From IMG/VR virus record IMGVR_UViG_3300020446_000095, positions 1-21,689 of that record: 21,689 nt of DNA; one strand, given 5' to 3'. Under the pieces are notes generated by a model. That model was not told where the DNA came from, did no database searches, and saw only the letters and a program-made list of their open reading frames with translations. The translations under genes were made by a program, and so were the position numbers. The DNA is from a virus. This document shows, one piece after another, positions 13,501-19,018 of this stretch (positions are counted from its first letter, which is position 1; each line of letters opens with the position of its first letter).

Positions 13501-13704
13501 ATGGAAAAATCAAGATTTGTTAAACTAAATCAAGCAATAGAAAGAGATTTCGAAACTCTGAGAGAAGCCACTGTAGCAAGTATAAGAAAAGAACTTCATC
13601 TACATGGCAAATATTATGGGTTTCGTGGCATATCTGACGAGCAGCTTTACTCACTAACAAAGCTATTGCGTAAAACATTTAGAGAAGAACAAGCAAAACT
13701 TTAA
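13501..13704 (+). CDS. Small helical protein, possibly paralogous to first operon gene
   Basis: This 67-residue basic helical protein (MEKSRFVKLNQAIERDFETLRE...) ends KYYGFRGISDEQLYSLTKLLRKTFREEQAKL. The pattern 'Y-G-F ... I-S-D ... L ... L-x-K-L' also appears in the 73-residue protein at 10650 (KEYGFDNENISDHDVDLLLKLV), which suggests distant paralogy. The Shine-Dalgarno leader is AAAGGAAAACGAACA. No enzymatic or metal-binding motif. Function unknown. Confidence 0.7.
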   Translation: MEKSRFVKLNQAIERDFETLREATVASIRKELHLHGKYYGFRGISDEQLYSLTKLLRKTFREEQAKL

Positions 13705-13727
13705 TCAACTAAACTAAGGAAAATCAA

Positions 13728-13970
13728 ATGTCTAAAAACATATCAAAAACATTTTTTAAAATAGGTGAGAGTTACGAAGATTGTAAACACTGTGGCGAGG
13801 TTACTTATACAAGTATTGAATATGTAACCAACTCAAAAGTTGAGTGCATGAGCTATGTTTACGATAGAGAGTGCTTTGACTGTGGAGAGATTGCATACGC
13901 TGAGAATGGGTTCTTGTATAAAGATGAGTTGTATTGCCAGGACTGTTGTCCTGAAGGATATGGAGAATAA
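13728..13970 (+). CDS. Small zinc-binding protein
   Basis: This 80-residue protein has several CxxC-type pairs: CKHC near residue 18, CFDC near residue 51, and CQDC followed by another Cys near the C-terminus. It also has a single Cys in the centre. That is enough for two zinc sites, in a layout like a LIM/zinc-ribbon domain. The leader AAGGAAAATCAAATG is the operon standard. Such small Zn proteins in early phage operons often bind DNA, RNA or host proteins, but no target can be named here. Confidence 0.7.
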   Translation: MSKNISKTFFKIGESYEDCKHCGEVTYTSIEYVTNSKVECMSYVYDRECFDCGEIAYAENGFLYKDELYCQDCCPEGYGE

Positions 13971-13974
13971 TCAA

Positions 13975-14184
13975 ATGAACCAACAAGAAATAAAAGAAGC
14001 GTTTGAATACGCAAGTGAAGAGATACTTCAAGGCTATATGCTTATGAGTAAAGACAATGGCTATCTACACTTTAAACATAAGCTAACAAGAGAGTATATA
14101 AAGATACCAACCAAGGAGAGTTTGTATCCAAAAACTAACCCAACAAAAGAAAGGAAAATAAAATGGAAAAACATAACTGTCTAG
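13975..14184 (+). CDS. Small hypothetical protein
   Basis: This protein of 69 residues starts at ATG 13975 (MNQQEIKEAFEYASEEILQGYM...). I chose this start because GGAGAATAATCAA before it mirrors the operon's usual leader. An in-frame ATG at 13960 is the alternative. The frame is open further upstream but overlaps the zinc protein. It has a predicted helix, then a short beta-like part (NGYLHFKHKLTREYIKIPTKESLYPK) and a Lys-rich end. It overlaps the next gene by 22 nt. No known family. Confidence 0.6.
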   Translation: MNQQEIKEAFEYASEEILQGYMLMSKDNGYLHFKHKLTREYIKIPTKESLYPKTNPTKERKIKWKNITV

Positions 14185-14426
14185 ATCATCTTGAATGGTT
14201 TGAAGAAGAAGTTCCTAATGGTGATAACGATATGTATGTCCACTCTGGATATGTATGTGAAGTTTGTGGAGAATATCCTGACACACATGAGATCAAAAAA
14301 CATTTTAAATTGAAGGAAGCAAAAGAAAAACTTTCTTCTCTCTATGATCTGGTCAGTGAATATTTTCCAGATACAGCATCAGCTATATCGATGGCTGAGG
14401 ATACACTTCTAAAAGAAAATAAATGA
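14163..14426 (+). CDS. Small protein with Cys-pair zinc motif
   Basis: This 87-residue acidic protein (MEKHNCLDHLEWFEEEVPNGDN...) has Cys6, His9 and a CEVCGEYPDTHEIKKH segment near residues 32-47. The CxxC plus His residues suggest one zinc-binding site. The second half is a charged helix (LKEAKEKLSSLYDLVSEYFPD). The Shine-Dalgarno AAAGGAAAATAAA overlaps the end of the preceding gene. Function unknown. It is the second of three small Cys-rich genes in this operon. Confidence 0.7.
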   Translation: MEKHNCLDHLEWFEEEVPNGDNDMYVHSGYVCEVCGEYPDTHEIKKHFKLKEAKEKLSSLYDLVSEYFPDTASAISMAEDTLLKENK

Positions 14427-14446
14427 TAACAACAAAGGAAAATCAA

Positions 14447-14635
14447 ATGATCACATTTAAAAATGAGCTGCCGATAGATCATGAATCTAGTCTAAACGAT
14501 ATAGCAAAAAACTTTGCAACTCTTTATGACGAAGACGAGTTCACTACTGAGGACTGGGATTATCTATATGAACAGGCGTGGAACTCCATAGAAGAACACT
14601 TAAAATCTGAGGGTTTGGAAATGGAGTGTAATTAA
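14447..14635 (+). CDS. Small acidic hypothetical protein
   Basis: This 62-residue, strongly acidic protein (MITFKNELPIDHESSLNDIAKN...) starts at ATG 14447, which follows AAAGGAAAATCAA. An in-frame ATG at 14423 overlaps the previous stop but has a poorer leader. The sequence is predicted helical with Trp and Tyr residues (DWDYLYEQAWNSIEEHLKSEG). Small acidic phage proteins sometimes mimic DNA or bind host enzymes, but nothing specific shows that here. It is the last gene before the second promoter. Confidence 0.65.
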   Translation: MITFKNELPIDHESSLNDIAKNFATLYDEDEFTTEDWDYLYEQAWNSIEEHLKSEGLEMECN

Positions 14636-14687
14636 CTATGTTGACATTTGTTCATTTATCACTATAATAAATGTTGAACATAGTTTA
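14634..14687 (+). promoter_or_regulatory. Promoter P2 flanked by an imperfect inverted repeat
   Basis: TTGACA (14641-14646) and TATAAT (14663-14668) are spaced 16 nt apart. The left flank AACTATGTTGACATTT and the right flank AAATGTTGAACATAGTTT (14669-14686) are near-complementary, so the promoter lies inside a dyad. The right arm holds the exact dyad ATGTTGAACAT (14671-14681), also found upstream of P1. The 16 bases at 14637-14652 equal those at P1. This suggests both promoters share a regulator. Confidence 0.7.
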
Positions 14688-14771
14688 ACGACTCGTGTTC
14701 GTTTGCTTTTTGAAATCGCTATAAATTAGTCGTAGTCATTCAAGACGATGATCGACATTCACAATTAACAA

Positions 14772-14799
14772 GAAGGCAGCAATGGTTATTGTTGCCTTC
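14772..14799 (+). repeat. Leader hairpin GAAGGCAGCAAT/ATTGTTGCCTTC (copy 3)
   Basis: A 12-bp stem with one G-U pair and a GGTT tetraloop lies 25 nt before the next start codon. Its core matches the AAGGCAGC stems at 11972 and 13223. It lies in the untranslated leader of P2, which holds no gene between 14636 and 14824. Confidence 0.6.
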
Positions 14800-14824
14800 A
14801 TATAACATTGAAGGAAAACAAATC

Positions 14825-15049
14825 ATGAAACAAACAGTTAATAAAAATGATATCGCAGCATTAAAGAAAGATGGGTTTGATCAAGAGCTTATCGAAAAAC
14901 TTTTTAATGTTAAGAAAGAAAGAAACTACTCTTTCAATCAAGAGCAAGTAAGACAAAACGCTATCAGAGTATTAGGCGTTATGGACAAGCTAACACAATC
15001 ACAACGTAAGAGAGTGTTAAACTTTGCTCTAAAGGTTAATGAGGTTTAG
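14825..15049 (+). CDS. Small hypothetical protein, first gene after P2
   Basis: This 74-residue basic helical protein (MKQTVNKNDIAALKKDGFDQEL...) starts at ATG 14825 with leader GAAGGAAAACAAATC. The open frame extends upstream through the hairpin but with no start context. The C-terminal half, QVRQNAIRVLGVMDKLTQSQRKRVLNFALKVNEV, is amphipathic helix. It resembles a compact helical DNA-binding or assembly domain, though no family is recognised. The next gene starts 2 nt after its stop, so the two are probably translated together. Confidence 0.7.
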   Translation: MKQTVNKNDIAALKKDGFDQELIEKLFNVKKERNYSFNQEQVRQNAIRVLGVMDKLTQSQRKRVLNFALKVNEV

Positions 15050-15051
15050 TC

Positions 15052-15597
15052 ATGAAAGGTGGTGACTTCGAATGCTTAGGCAATGTTAAGCTACCTGATG
15101 ACTGGGCAGCCAACAGAGTCGAAACCTTAGTCAAGATGTTTCAAGACCAAGGCGAAACTATATCTGATGAAAGACGAGAAATACTTTACAAAGACTCTTT
15201 GAGGGTGGCGCATATTGAAGAACAAGCTGAGATATGGAAAAACAGTTTGTTCACTGTGCTGCTTTACAAGGGTAAGTATGCAGATGAAATGGTACATCAC
15301 CCTGATATCCAAGGTAAATGTGCATGGTTATCTATCAAAAGAAATGACAAGAGCGACAGAATCTTCTGGCATGAAAAGATGAAGATGGTTCAGTTACTTC
15401 TTGGCAGAGATTGGTTGGGGATAGAAATCTATCCACCTTACAAATTCACTGTTGATACAGCTAACCAATATCATATCATTTGTATACCACCTGATTATGT
15501 TGATGGCTTCCCCTTTGGTTGGAAGCACAGAGAGATCAACGACATTGACAGTAAAGGTGGCTTTGGAAAGTTAGGTCAGAAGTATAGAGGTAATTAA
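15052..15597 (+). CDS. Phage protein of unknown function, DUF7694-like
   Basis: This 181-residue protein (MKGGDFECLGNVKLPDDWAANR...) carries a C-terminal domain with CAWLSIKRNDKSDRIFWHEKMKMVQLLLGRDWLGIEIYPP and VDTANQYHIICIP... FPFGW. I associate this pattern ('LSIKR..., VQ-LLG, EIYP, VDTANQYH') with the phage-associated DUF7694. The family has no established function. It is one of the few operon genes over 150 residues. Its stop overlaps the next small ORF (TAATG). The N-terminal 60 residues are charged and helical. Confidence 0.75.
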   Translation: MKGGDFECLGNVKLPDDWAANRVETLVKMFQDQGETISDERREILYKDSLRVAHIEEQAEIWKNSLFTVLLYKGKYADEMVHHPDIQGKCAWLSIKRNDKSDRIFWHEKMKMVQLLLGRDWLGIEIYPPYKFTVDTANQYHIICIPPDYVDGFPFGWKHREINDIDSKGGFGKLGQKYRGN

Positions 15598-15737
15598 TGA
15601 GTAAACAGATGGAGTTCATATTCCCTGAAGAGTTTGATACTCTTGGGTTAGATCAAGAAAACTATCTGTTATATTTATGGCTGCTCTTAGATGAAGAAGA
15701 AACCACTGACAACCAAAGTGATCAACCAAAAACCTGA
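15597..15737 (+). CDS. Very small acidic protein (46 residues)
   Basis: An ATG overlapping the upstream stop (TAATG) opens a frame of 46 residues, MSKQMEFIFPEEFDTLGLDQ followed by an aromatic Leu-rich stretch (ENYLLYLWLLLDEEE) and a polar tail. An AGAGG Shine-Dalgarno lies seven bases upstream. The coupling and the filling of an otherwise empty gap support it as a real gene. It is acidic and probably forms one amphipathic helix. No function known. Confidence 0.55.
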   Translation: MSKQMEFIFPEEFDTLGLDQENYLLYLWLLLDEEETTDNQSDQPKT

Positions 15738-15837
15738 TAACAGGTTGAAGGTGGTTTCTAATCAAAAGCTACATAGAGAGTGGCTTATAAAACAAATCAA
15801 TAAAGAACTAAAAGAAAAGGAAAATCAAAATGGTTAA
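15691..15837 (+). CDS. Possible very small basic protein (48 residues)
   Basis: A frame of 48 residues (MKKKPLTTKVINQKPDNRLKVV...) starts at ATG 15691, overlaps the preceding small ORF by 47 nt in another frame, and ends 8 nt inside the next gene. It is strongly basic, with a helical end (HREWLIKQINKELKEKE). The Shine-Dalgarno is weak. It would close the gap before the next gene completely, which fits the packing of this operon, but it could be chance. Confidence 0.4.
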   Translation: MKKKPLTTKVINQKPDNRLKVVSNQKLHREWLIKQINKELKEKENQNG

Positions 15838-16102
15838 ACAATCTAAAAATAAAAATGTTCCAAGTGTAAAAGTATGCGATCAGGATATGCGTAATCTGTT
15901 AGAGTTAACAAATGCTATCAAAGATTTACGCAATGAAACTTCAGAGCATTGCGATATATCGTACAAGAATATTCAAAACATAGTAGGAAATCTTCATGTC
16001 TTAGCTAACATTTTTAAATTCAAACAGCCTACTTCTGAGAATGGTGATCTACTTTGGTACTCAGATTATGAGCTGTCAGAAGGAGGTAAGGACAATGGTT
16101 AA
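15830..16102 (+). CDS. Small hypothetical protein
   Basis: This 90-residue protein (MVKQSKNKNVPSVKVCDQDMRN...) is preceded by the typical leader AAAAGGAAAATCAAA. A basic N-terminus is followed by a helical central region (RNLLELTNAIKDLRNETSEHCDISYKNIQNIVGNLHVLANIFKF) and an acidic tail. No motif recognised. It overlaps the next gene by 8 nt, and the end of this gene carries the strong Shine-Dalgarno AAGGAGG for its neighbour. Confidence 0.7.
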   Translation: MVKQSKNKNVPSVKVCDQDMRNLLELTNAIKDLRNETSEHCDISYKNIQNIVGNLHVLANIFKFKQPTSENGDLLWYSDYELSEGGKDNG

Positions 16103-16331
16103 ACTTGATGTTAATAGAGGTGACTTAGATCACGCAGTATCTACTATGAAGGATTTAAGAAGGATAGCTGACGCTGTTAAAGTGCAGATATCAGGTGACA
16201 TGGTAAACGTAAAACTTAAACACTTGCCTAGCTGCGTAGATGAAGAGTTTCAGATCACCTACAAAAGAGGATACACAAGCGTGGGTGAATCTATCGATAA
16301 CGTAATTAATTTCTTGGAGGGATTGGAGTAA
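16095..16331 (+). CDS. Small hypothetical protein
   Basis: This 78-residue protein (MVKLDVNRGDLDHAVSTMKDLR...) starts at ATG 16095 with an excellent Shine-Dalgarno (AAGGAGGTAAGGAC), one of the strongest in the operon. The frame opens upstream, but only this start has that site. A helix is followed by beta-like strands (AVKVQISGDMVNVKLKHL... EEFQITYKRGYTSV), compatible with a small alpha/beta fold. It shares one base with the next gene (TAATG). Function unknown. Confidence 0.7.
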   Translation: MVKLDVNRGDLDHAVSTMKDLRRIADAVKVQISGDMVNVKLKHLPSCVDEEFQITYKRGYTSVGESIDNVINFLEGLE

Positions 16332-16546
16332 TGCCAAATTCAAAACAACTGTCTTTAATTTTAAATAAAGTAGAGAGATATATAAAAGAACAAATCAAAA
16401 AGGAATCTATGCCTAGACTTGGAGTTAACGATGACTCCAGTATTCTTGACGCTCAAAAAGATGGCGAGATTATTGGTAGAGCAAATCTTTCCGAAGAGTT
16501 ACTAGATATGATTTCTGATTTAAGAAAGGAATACAATGAAAAATAA
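16331..16546 (+). CDS. Small hypothetical protein
   Basis: This 71-residue protein (MPNSKQLSLILNKVERYIKEQI...) is helical and charged at both ends (EELLDMISDLRKEYNEK). It starts in a TAATG overlap, with the GGAGG of the preceding gene as Shine-Dalgarno. The central NDDSSILDAQKDGEIIGRANLSEE is probably a loop. It overlaps the next gene by 11 nt. No recognised family. Confidence 0.65.
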   Translation: MPNSKQLSLILNKVERYIKEQIKKESMPRLGVNDDSSILDAQKDGEIIGRANLSEELLDMISDLRKEYNEK

Positions 16547-16730
16547 TAAAGATAAGAAGTTTAGAGTAACTTTCGCACCTATAGGAAGCCTTAGTTACAC
16601 ATACGAAGTCGAAGTTAACGATGAGAACAATGCTTATGATGTTGCAAGACAAGACTTCAAAATGGACATTGGACACGATAGATCAAAAGACTTTGAGATC
16701 GTGGGAATGGAGGAGATTAAAAATGACTAA
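16536..16730 (+). CDS. Small hypothetical protein, alpha/beta
   Basis: This 64-residue protein (MKNNKDKKFRVTFAPIGSLSYT...) has strands KFRVTFAPIGSLSYTYEVEVN followed by a helix (NAYDVARQDFKMDIG) and a final strand (DFEIVGMEEI). The pattern is similar to small single-domain proteins that bind nucleic acid or other proteins. The start lies in the preceding gene, with AAAGGA upstream. It overlaps the following gene by 8 nt. Function unknown. Confidence 0.65.
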   Translation: MKNNKDKKFRVTFAPIGSLSYTYEVEVNDENNAYDVARQDFKMDIGHDRSKDFEIVGMEEIKND

Positions 16731-16956
16731 GAAAAAGGACTTCACAGCCGAAACATTGTTTTGGCTGTGGCATAACAAATGTCCATTAAACAAATGGTCA
16801 GTTAAAACAGAAGATGTAAACGATGATGGCACAAGGATTGTTCGTGTTGAATACGTTATTCCTAAAACTGAGGATTACGTTAAAGACATAAAGAAACAAG
16901 TCGATGACAAACTACAAGCTATCATGAAAGGTGGGCATTTTTCTGATGATGGCTGA
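16723..16956 (+). CDS. Small hypothetical protein
   Basis: This 77-residue protein (MTKKKDFTAETLFWLWHNKCPL...) starts at ATG 16723, preceded by GGAGGAGATTAAA. It has an aromatic helix (AETLFWLWHNK), then strand-like KWSVKTEDVNDDGTRIVRVEYVIP, and ends with a charged helix. The final codons overlap the endolysin start. No family recognised. Its place before the endolysin is suggestive, but it has no hydrophobic span and so is not a holin. Confidence 0.65.
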   Translation: MTKKKDFTAETLFWLWHNKCPLNKWSVKTEDVNDDGTRIVRVEYVIPKTEDYVKDIKKQVDDKLQAIMKGGHFSDDG

Positions 16957-17362
16957 AGCTCTGATGTGTCTTGCTCTTAACGTATATTTCGAAGCTAGGA
17001 GCGAGAACATGGCATCACAAATGGCAGTATCGTTAGTTGTGATGAATAGAGTTGAAGACCAGAGATTTCCCAATACAGTTTGTGGAGTCGTCAAACAAGG
17101 ACTTAGATATAAGAACGACAAAGTTGTTTTGGGGAAATGCCAGTTCAGTTGGTACTGTGATGGCAAGCCTGATAAACCTAAGAATAAACAGGCATGGTTG
17201 AAGGCAAAACAAGTAGCGTCAATAGTGTTAGATGGCAGCATGGTTGATTTCACTGAGGGATCAACCCACTACCATGCGTACTATGTCTATCCCTCGTGGC
17301 GTAAAACAATAACAAAAGTGACTAGGATAGACAGTCACATATTTTATCGATGGGAGCAGTGA
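16946..17362 (+). CDS. Endolysin, SleB-type cell wall hydrolase (Hydrolase_2)
   Basis: This protein of about 138 residues matches the SleB family of cell wall hydrolases, lytic transglycosylases that cut peptidoglycan. The signature reads ALNVYFEARSE (likely catalytic Glu near residue 16), AVSLVVMNRVEDQRFPNTVCGVV, CQFSWYCDG, VASIVLDGS, DFTEGSTHYHAYYVYPSW and THIFY-like SHIFYRWEQ. It is a single catalytic domain with no signal peptide, so it needs a holin to reach the wall. A 49-residue membrane protein follows at once. The start is uncertain: I chose ATG 16946 over GTG 16931 and ATG 16949. SleB-type endolysins are frequent in phages of marine alphaproteobacteria. Confidence 0.9.
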   Translation: MMAEALMCLALNVYFEARSENMASQMAVSLVVMNRVEDQRFPNTVCGVVKQGLRYKNDKVVLGKCQFSWYCDGKPDKPKNKQAWLKAKQVASIVLDGSMVDFTEGSTHYHAYYVYPSWRKTITKVTRIDSHIFYRWEQ

Positions 17363-17363
17363 T

Positions 17364-17513
17364 ATGTATAACGAGTGGATAGATTTTGGGTTTACCCTTT
17401 GGATTGTCTTAATGTTTCTGGTGGGTATGCCTTTGCTACTAGAATGGCTATGGCTATTCTATAAAACAATAATTGGAAAGGAAAATCATGAACGAACTAC
17501 AGGAAAGGATTGA
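17364..17513 (+). CDS. Short membrane protein after endolysin, holin candidate
   Basis: A 49-residue frame starts 1 nt after the endolysin stop, with a good Shine-Dalgarno (GGGAG, seven bases before ATG). Residues 10-34 (FTLWIVLMFLVGMPLLLEWLWLFYK) are one long hydrophobic span with a Gly-Met-Pro break. A short acidic N-terminus precedes it, and a charged tail (KENHERTTGKD) follows. It overlaps the next gene by 26 nt. A single-span small protein directly coupled to an endolysin is a classic position for a holin. That is inference from hydrophobicity and context. Confidence 0.6.
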   Translation: MYNEWIDFGFTLWIVLMFLVGMPLLLEWLWLFYKTIIGKENHERTTGKD

Positions 17514-17766
17514 TGATCTCAATGTCTTGATAAAACAAATCAATAACAAGGAGAGAGATTATCTCAAGCGATGGAGTGATGTTGATGAAGCAGCTACTAT
17601 CATTCAAGGTCTTATATCAATGATTAAGCTAGATGTATTAGAGTTAGTGGTTAAGTATAAGTTTGATATGAAGACCTTAGACATAGCTATGGAAGAGCAT
17701 CACTTATCATCAAGTAAGAATGTGAACTATATCTTTAACCCAAATATAACAAAAGAAGGAAAGTAA
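17488..17766 (+). CDS. Small coiled-coil protein
   Basis: This 92-residue protein (MNELQERIDDLNVLIKQINNKE...) starts at ATG 17488 with leader AAAGGAAAATC. The first half is a regular coiled coil (NELQERIDDLNVLIKQINNKERDYLKRW), followed by another helix and a polar tail. The gene after the endolysin and holin candidate is sometimes a lysis-associated protein such as a spanin, but this one has no membrane segment or lipobox. Function unknown. The stop is followed 3 nt later by the next start. Confidence 0.65.
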   Translation: MNELQERIDDLNVLIKQINNKERDYLKRWSDVDEAATIIQGLISMIKLDVLELVVKYKFDMKTLDIAMEEHHLSSSKNVNYIFNPNITKEGK

Positions 17767-17769
17767 ATT

Positions 17770-18147
17770 ATGATTATAGATTTTAAAAACCACAAGCCTG
17801 CGATTGTAAAACTTACAAAGACAATGTTAGACAAAGCTATCATTGATGCAAACACAAGTATCAGAGAATTTTCTAAACTTGTTGGTGTAGATTTTAACGA
17901 TATGAAGTCAGGCGATAAGGCACAGATATGTGCTGAGTTTCTTGATGGCACTAAGACACTTCTAAGTTTCTATCGAACAAGAAACGACAGAGGTGATAGA
18001 CGTTTCTCTATCAAGGGAATCAAATCACAAGCAGCCGTTGATGACACCATAGCTATAACCTTTAAACACAAGGATAATGGTGACATGGTGTTGGTTGTTA
18101 ACGTGACTAAAAACCAAGAATACAAACATTTATTAGAAAGGAAATGA
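17770..18147 (+). CDS. Hypothetical protein
   Basis: This 125-residue protein (MIIDFKNHKPAIVKLTKTMLDK...) has a strand-rich C-terminal part with LSFYRTRNDRGDRRFSIKGIKSQAAVDDTIAITFKHKDNGDMVLVVN. Arg/Gly-rich loops between strands suggest DNA binding or an effector-binding domain. This resembles, distantly, the sensing domain found with some restriction enzymes, but I would not assign it. The leader is AAGGAAAGTAAATT. The stop is 1 nt before the next start. Confidence 0.65.
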   Translation: MIIDFKNHKPAIVKLTKTMLDKAIIDANTSIREFSKLVGVDFNDMKSGDKAQICAEFLDGTKTLLSFYRTRNDRGDRRFSIKGIKSQAAVDDTIAITFKHKDNGDMVLVVNVTKNQEYKHLLERK

Positions 18148-18148
18148 A

Positions 18149-18469
18149 ATGAAAGTAGATAACAGCATGGAACACATAAAGTTCTTACTGGATAACATGG
18201 AGTTAAATGAAACATACATGAATGATCCAAGAAATTATGTTAAAGCCTTTGAAAAGATAGTTCTTGGTCTTAAACCAATAGTTAAGAGCAAGGAAATCGA
18301 ACCACAGGAATTTGTTATAGCTCTTACATTATACTCTATTGAGATGATGTTTATGTATGCACCTAAAAAGAATGTGGCTCTCTATACCTTACTCGATATG
18401 ATCAAAGCCAAGTTGGATATGATACGCATTGAGGAAGGAACAGAGAAAGACATTGATGGCGAAGCCTAA
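18149..18469 (+). CDS. Hypothetical protein, helical
   Basis: This 106-residue helical protein (MKVDNSMEHIKFLLDNMELNET...) is rich in Met, Leu and Lys. It has a long hydrophobic helix near residues 49-68 (QEFVIALTLYSIEMMFMYAP) that is amphipathic rather than clearly membrane-spanning. It is the last gene before the terminator of the plus-strand operon. Coupled to the preceding gene with AAAGGAAATGAA as leader. No family recognised. Confidence 0.65.
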   Translation: MKVDNSMEHIKFLLDNMELNETYMNDPRNYVKAFEKIVLGLKPIVKSKEIEPQEFVIALTLYSIEMMFMYAPKKNVALYTLLDMIKAKLDMIRIEEGTEKDIDGEA

Positions 18470-18531
18470 AAATGTTAACTCTGGGAACAATCAAATCATG
18501 ATTACTTCATAGTTTGATTTTCCTTCAACTT

Positions 18532-18559
18532 GAGGTGGGGAAACTCACCTCTTTTTTTT
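18532..18559 (+). terminator. Intrinsic terminator of the plus-strand operon
   Basis: A stem GAGGTG/CACCTC with loop GGGAAACT is followed by a run of eight or more Ts. It is a textbook rho-independent terminator, placed 62 nt after the last operon gene and 11 nt before the next start. Transcription of the downstream gene probably needs read-through or a separate promoter. The preceding AATCAAA/TTTGATT (18489-18495 with 18513-18519) may fold as a second hairpin. Confidence 0.8.
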
Positions 18560-18570
18560 TAGGAACAATC

Positions 18571-18816
18571 ATGAAACCATGTATACGATCAGGCTATTGC
18601 TGCAAGGTAGCACCATGCGCCTTTGGAGAGGTAACAAGTCCTGATAACCCTTCATGTCGATTTCTGGGTGGGTCTAAACCTGGTAGCCACTTCTGTACCA
18701 AATACGACCAGATAGTCCTAGAATCGCCTGAGAATGGAGCTGAGATCAGTCCTGCCTTTGGTTCAGGCTGTTGCAGTCCACTAAACTCTGATAGAATTAA
18801 TTTGTTAATAGAATAG
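18571..18816 (+). CDS. Cys-rich small protein (CC-cluster)
   Basis: This 81-residue protein starts at ATG 18571 with AGGA upstream. It carries a Cys-rich pattern: MKPCIRSGYCCKVAPCAFG, then SCRF, FCTKYD and AFGSGCCSPLN, nine Cys in all. Spacing resembles the CxxxxxCC...C cluster of metal-binding proteins of the Zn/Fe-chelating CxxCxxCC type. The gene lies directly after the operon terminator. Similar small Cys-rich proteins occur in many phages, but I know no proven function. The open frame extends upstream through the terminator, which rules out an earlier start. Confidence 0.75.
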   Translation: MKPCIRSGYCCKVAPCAFGEVTSPDNPSCRFLGGSKPGSHFCTKYDQIVLESPENGAEISPAFGSGCCSPLNSDRINLLIE

Positions 18817-19018
18817 CCACTGTTTTTTTCGATATTGGTTTTAACAGTGGTTTACCTAAGTAGTGAGAGGGTTTCGTTTTTCATTGTGATTAATCCACTA
18901 CAGCGAGAGCAATCTAATCCTTTCTTTTGTGATCTCGTCATTTGAAGGAATGTAAATCTCTAGTCCTCTCTATACCAATAGAGAGGCATAAAATTAATAA
19001 AACAATAAAGAATGACAA
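18817..19018 (+). promoter_or_regulatory. Noncoding stretch with two hairpins
   Basis: About 200 nt hold no gene. Hairpin one is CCACTGTT/AACAGTGG (18817-18824 with 18843-18850), starting right at the stop codon of the Cys-rich gene, with a T-rich loop. Hairpin two is CCTCTCTAT/ATAGAGAGG (18965-18973 with 18978-18986), a perfect 9-bp stem with loop ACCA, 33 nt before the HNH gene. GTAGTG/CACTAC (18860-18865 with 18896-18901) could also pair. This may be a small RNA or the regulated leader of the HNH gene. No clear promoter was found. Confidence 0.45.
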
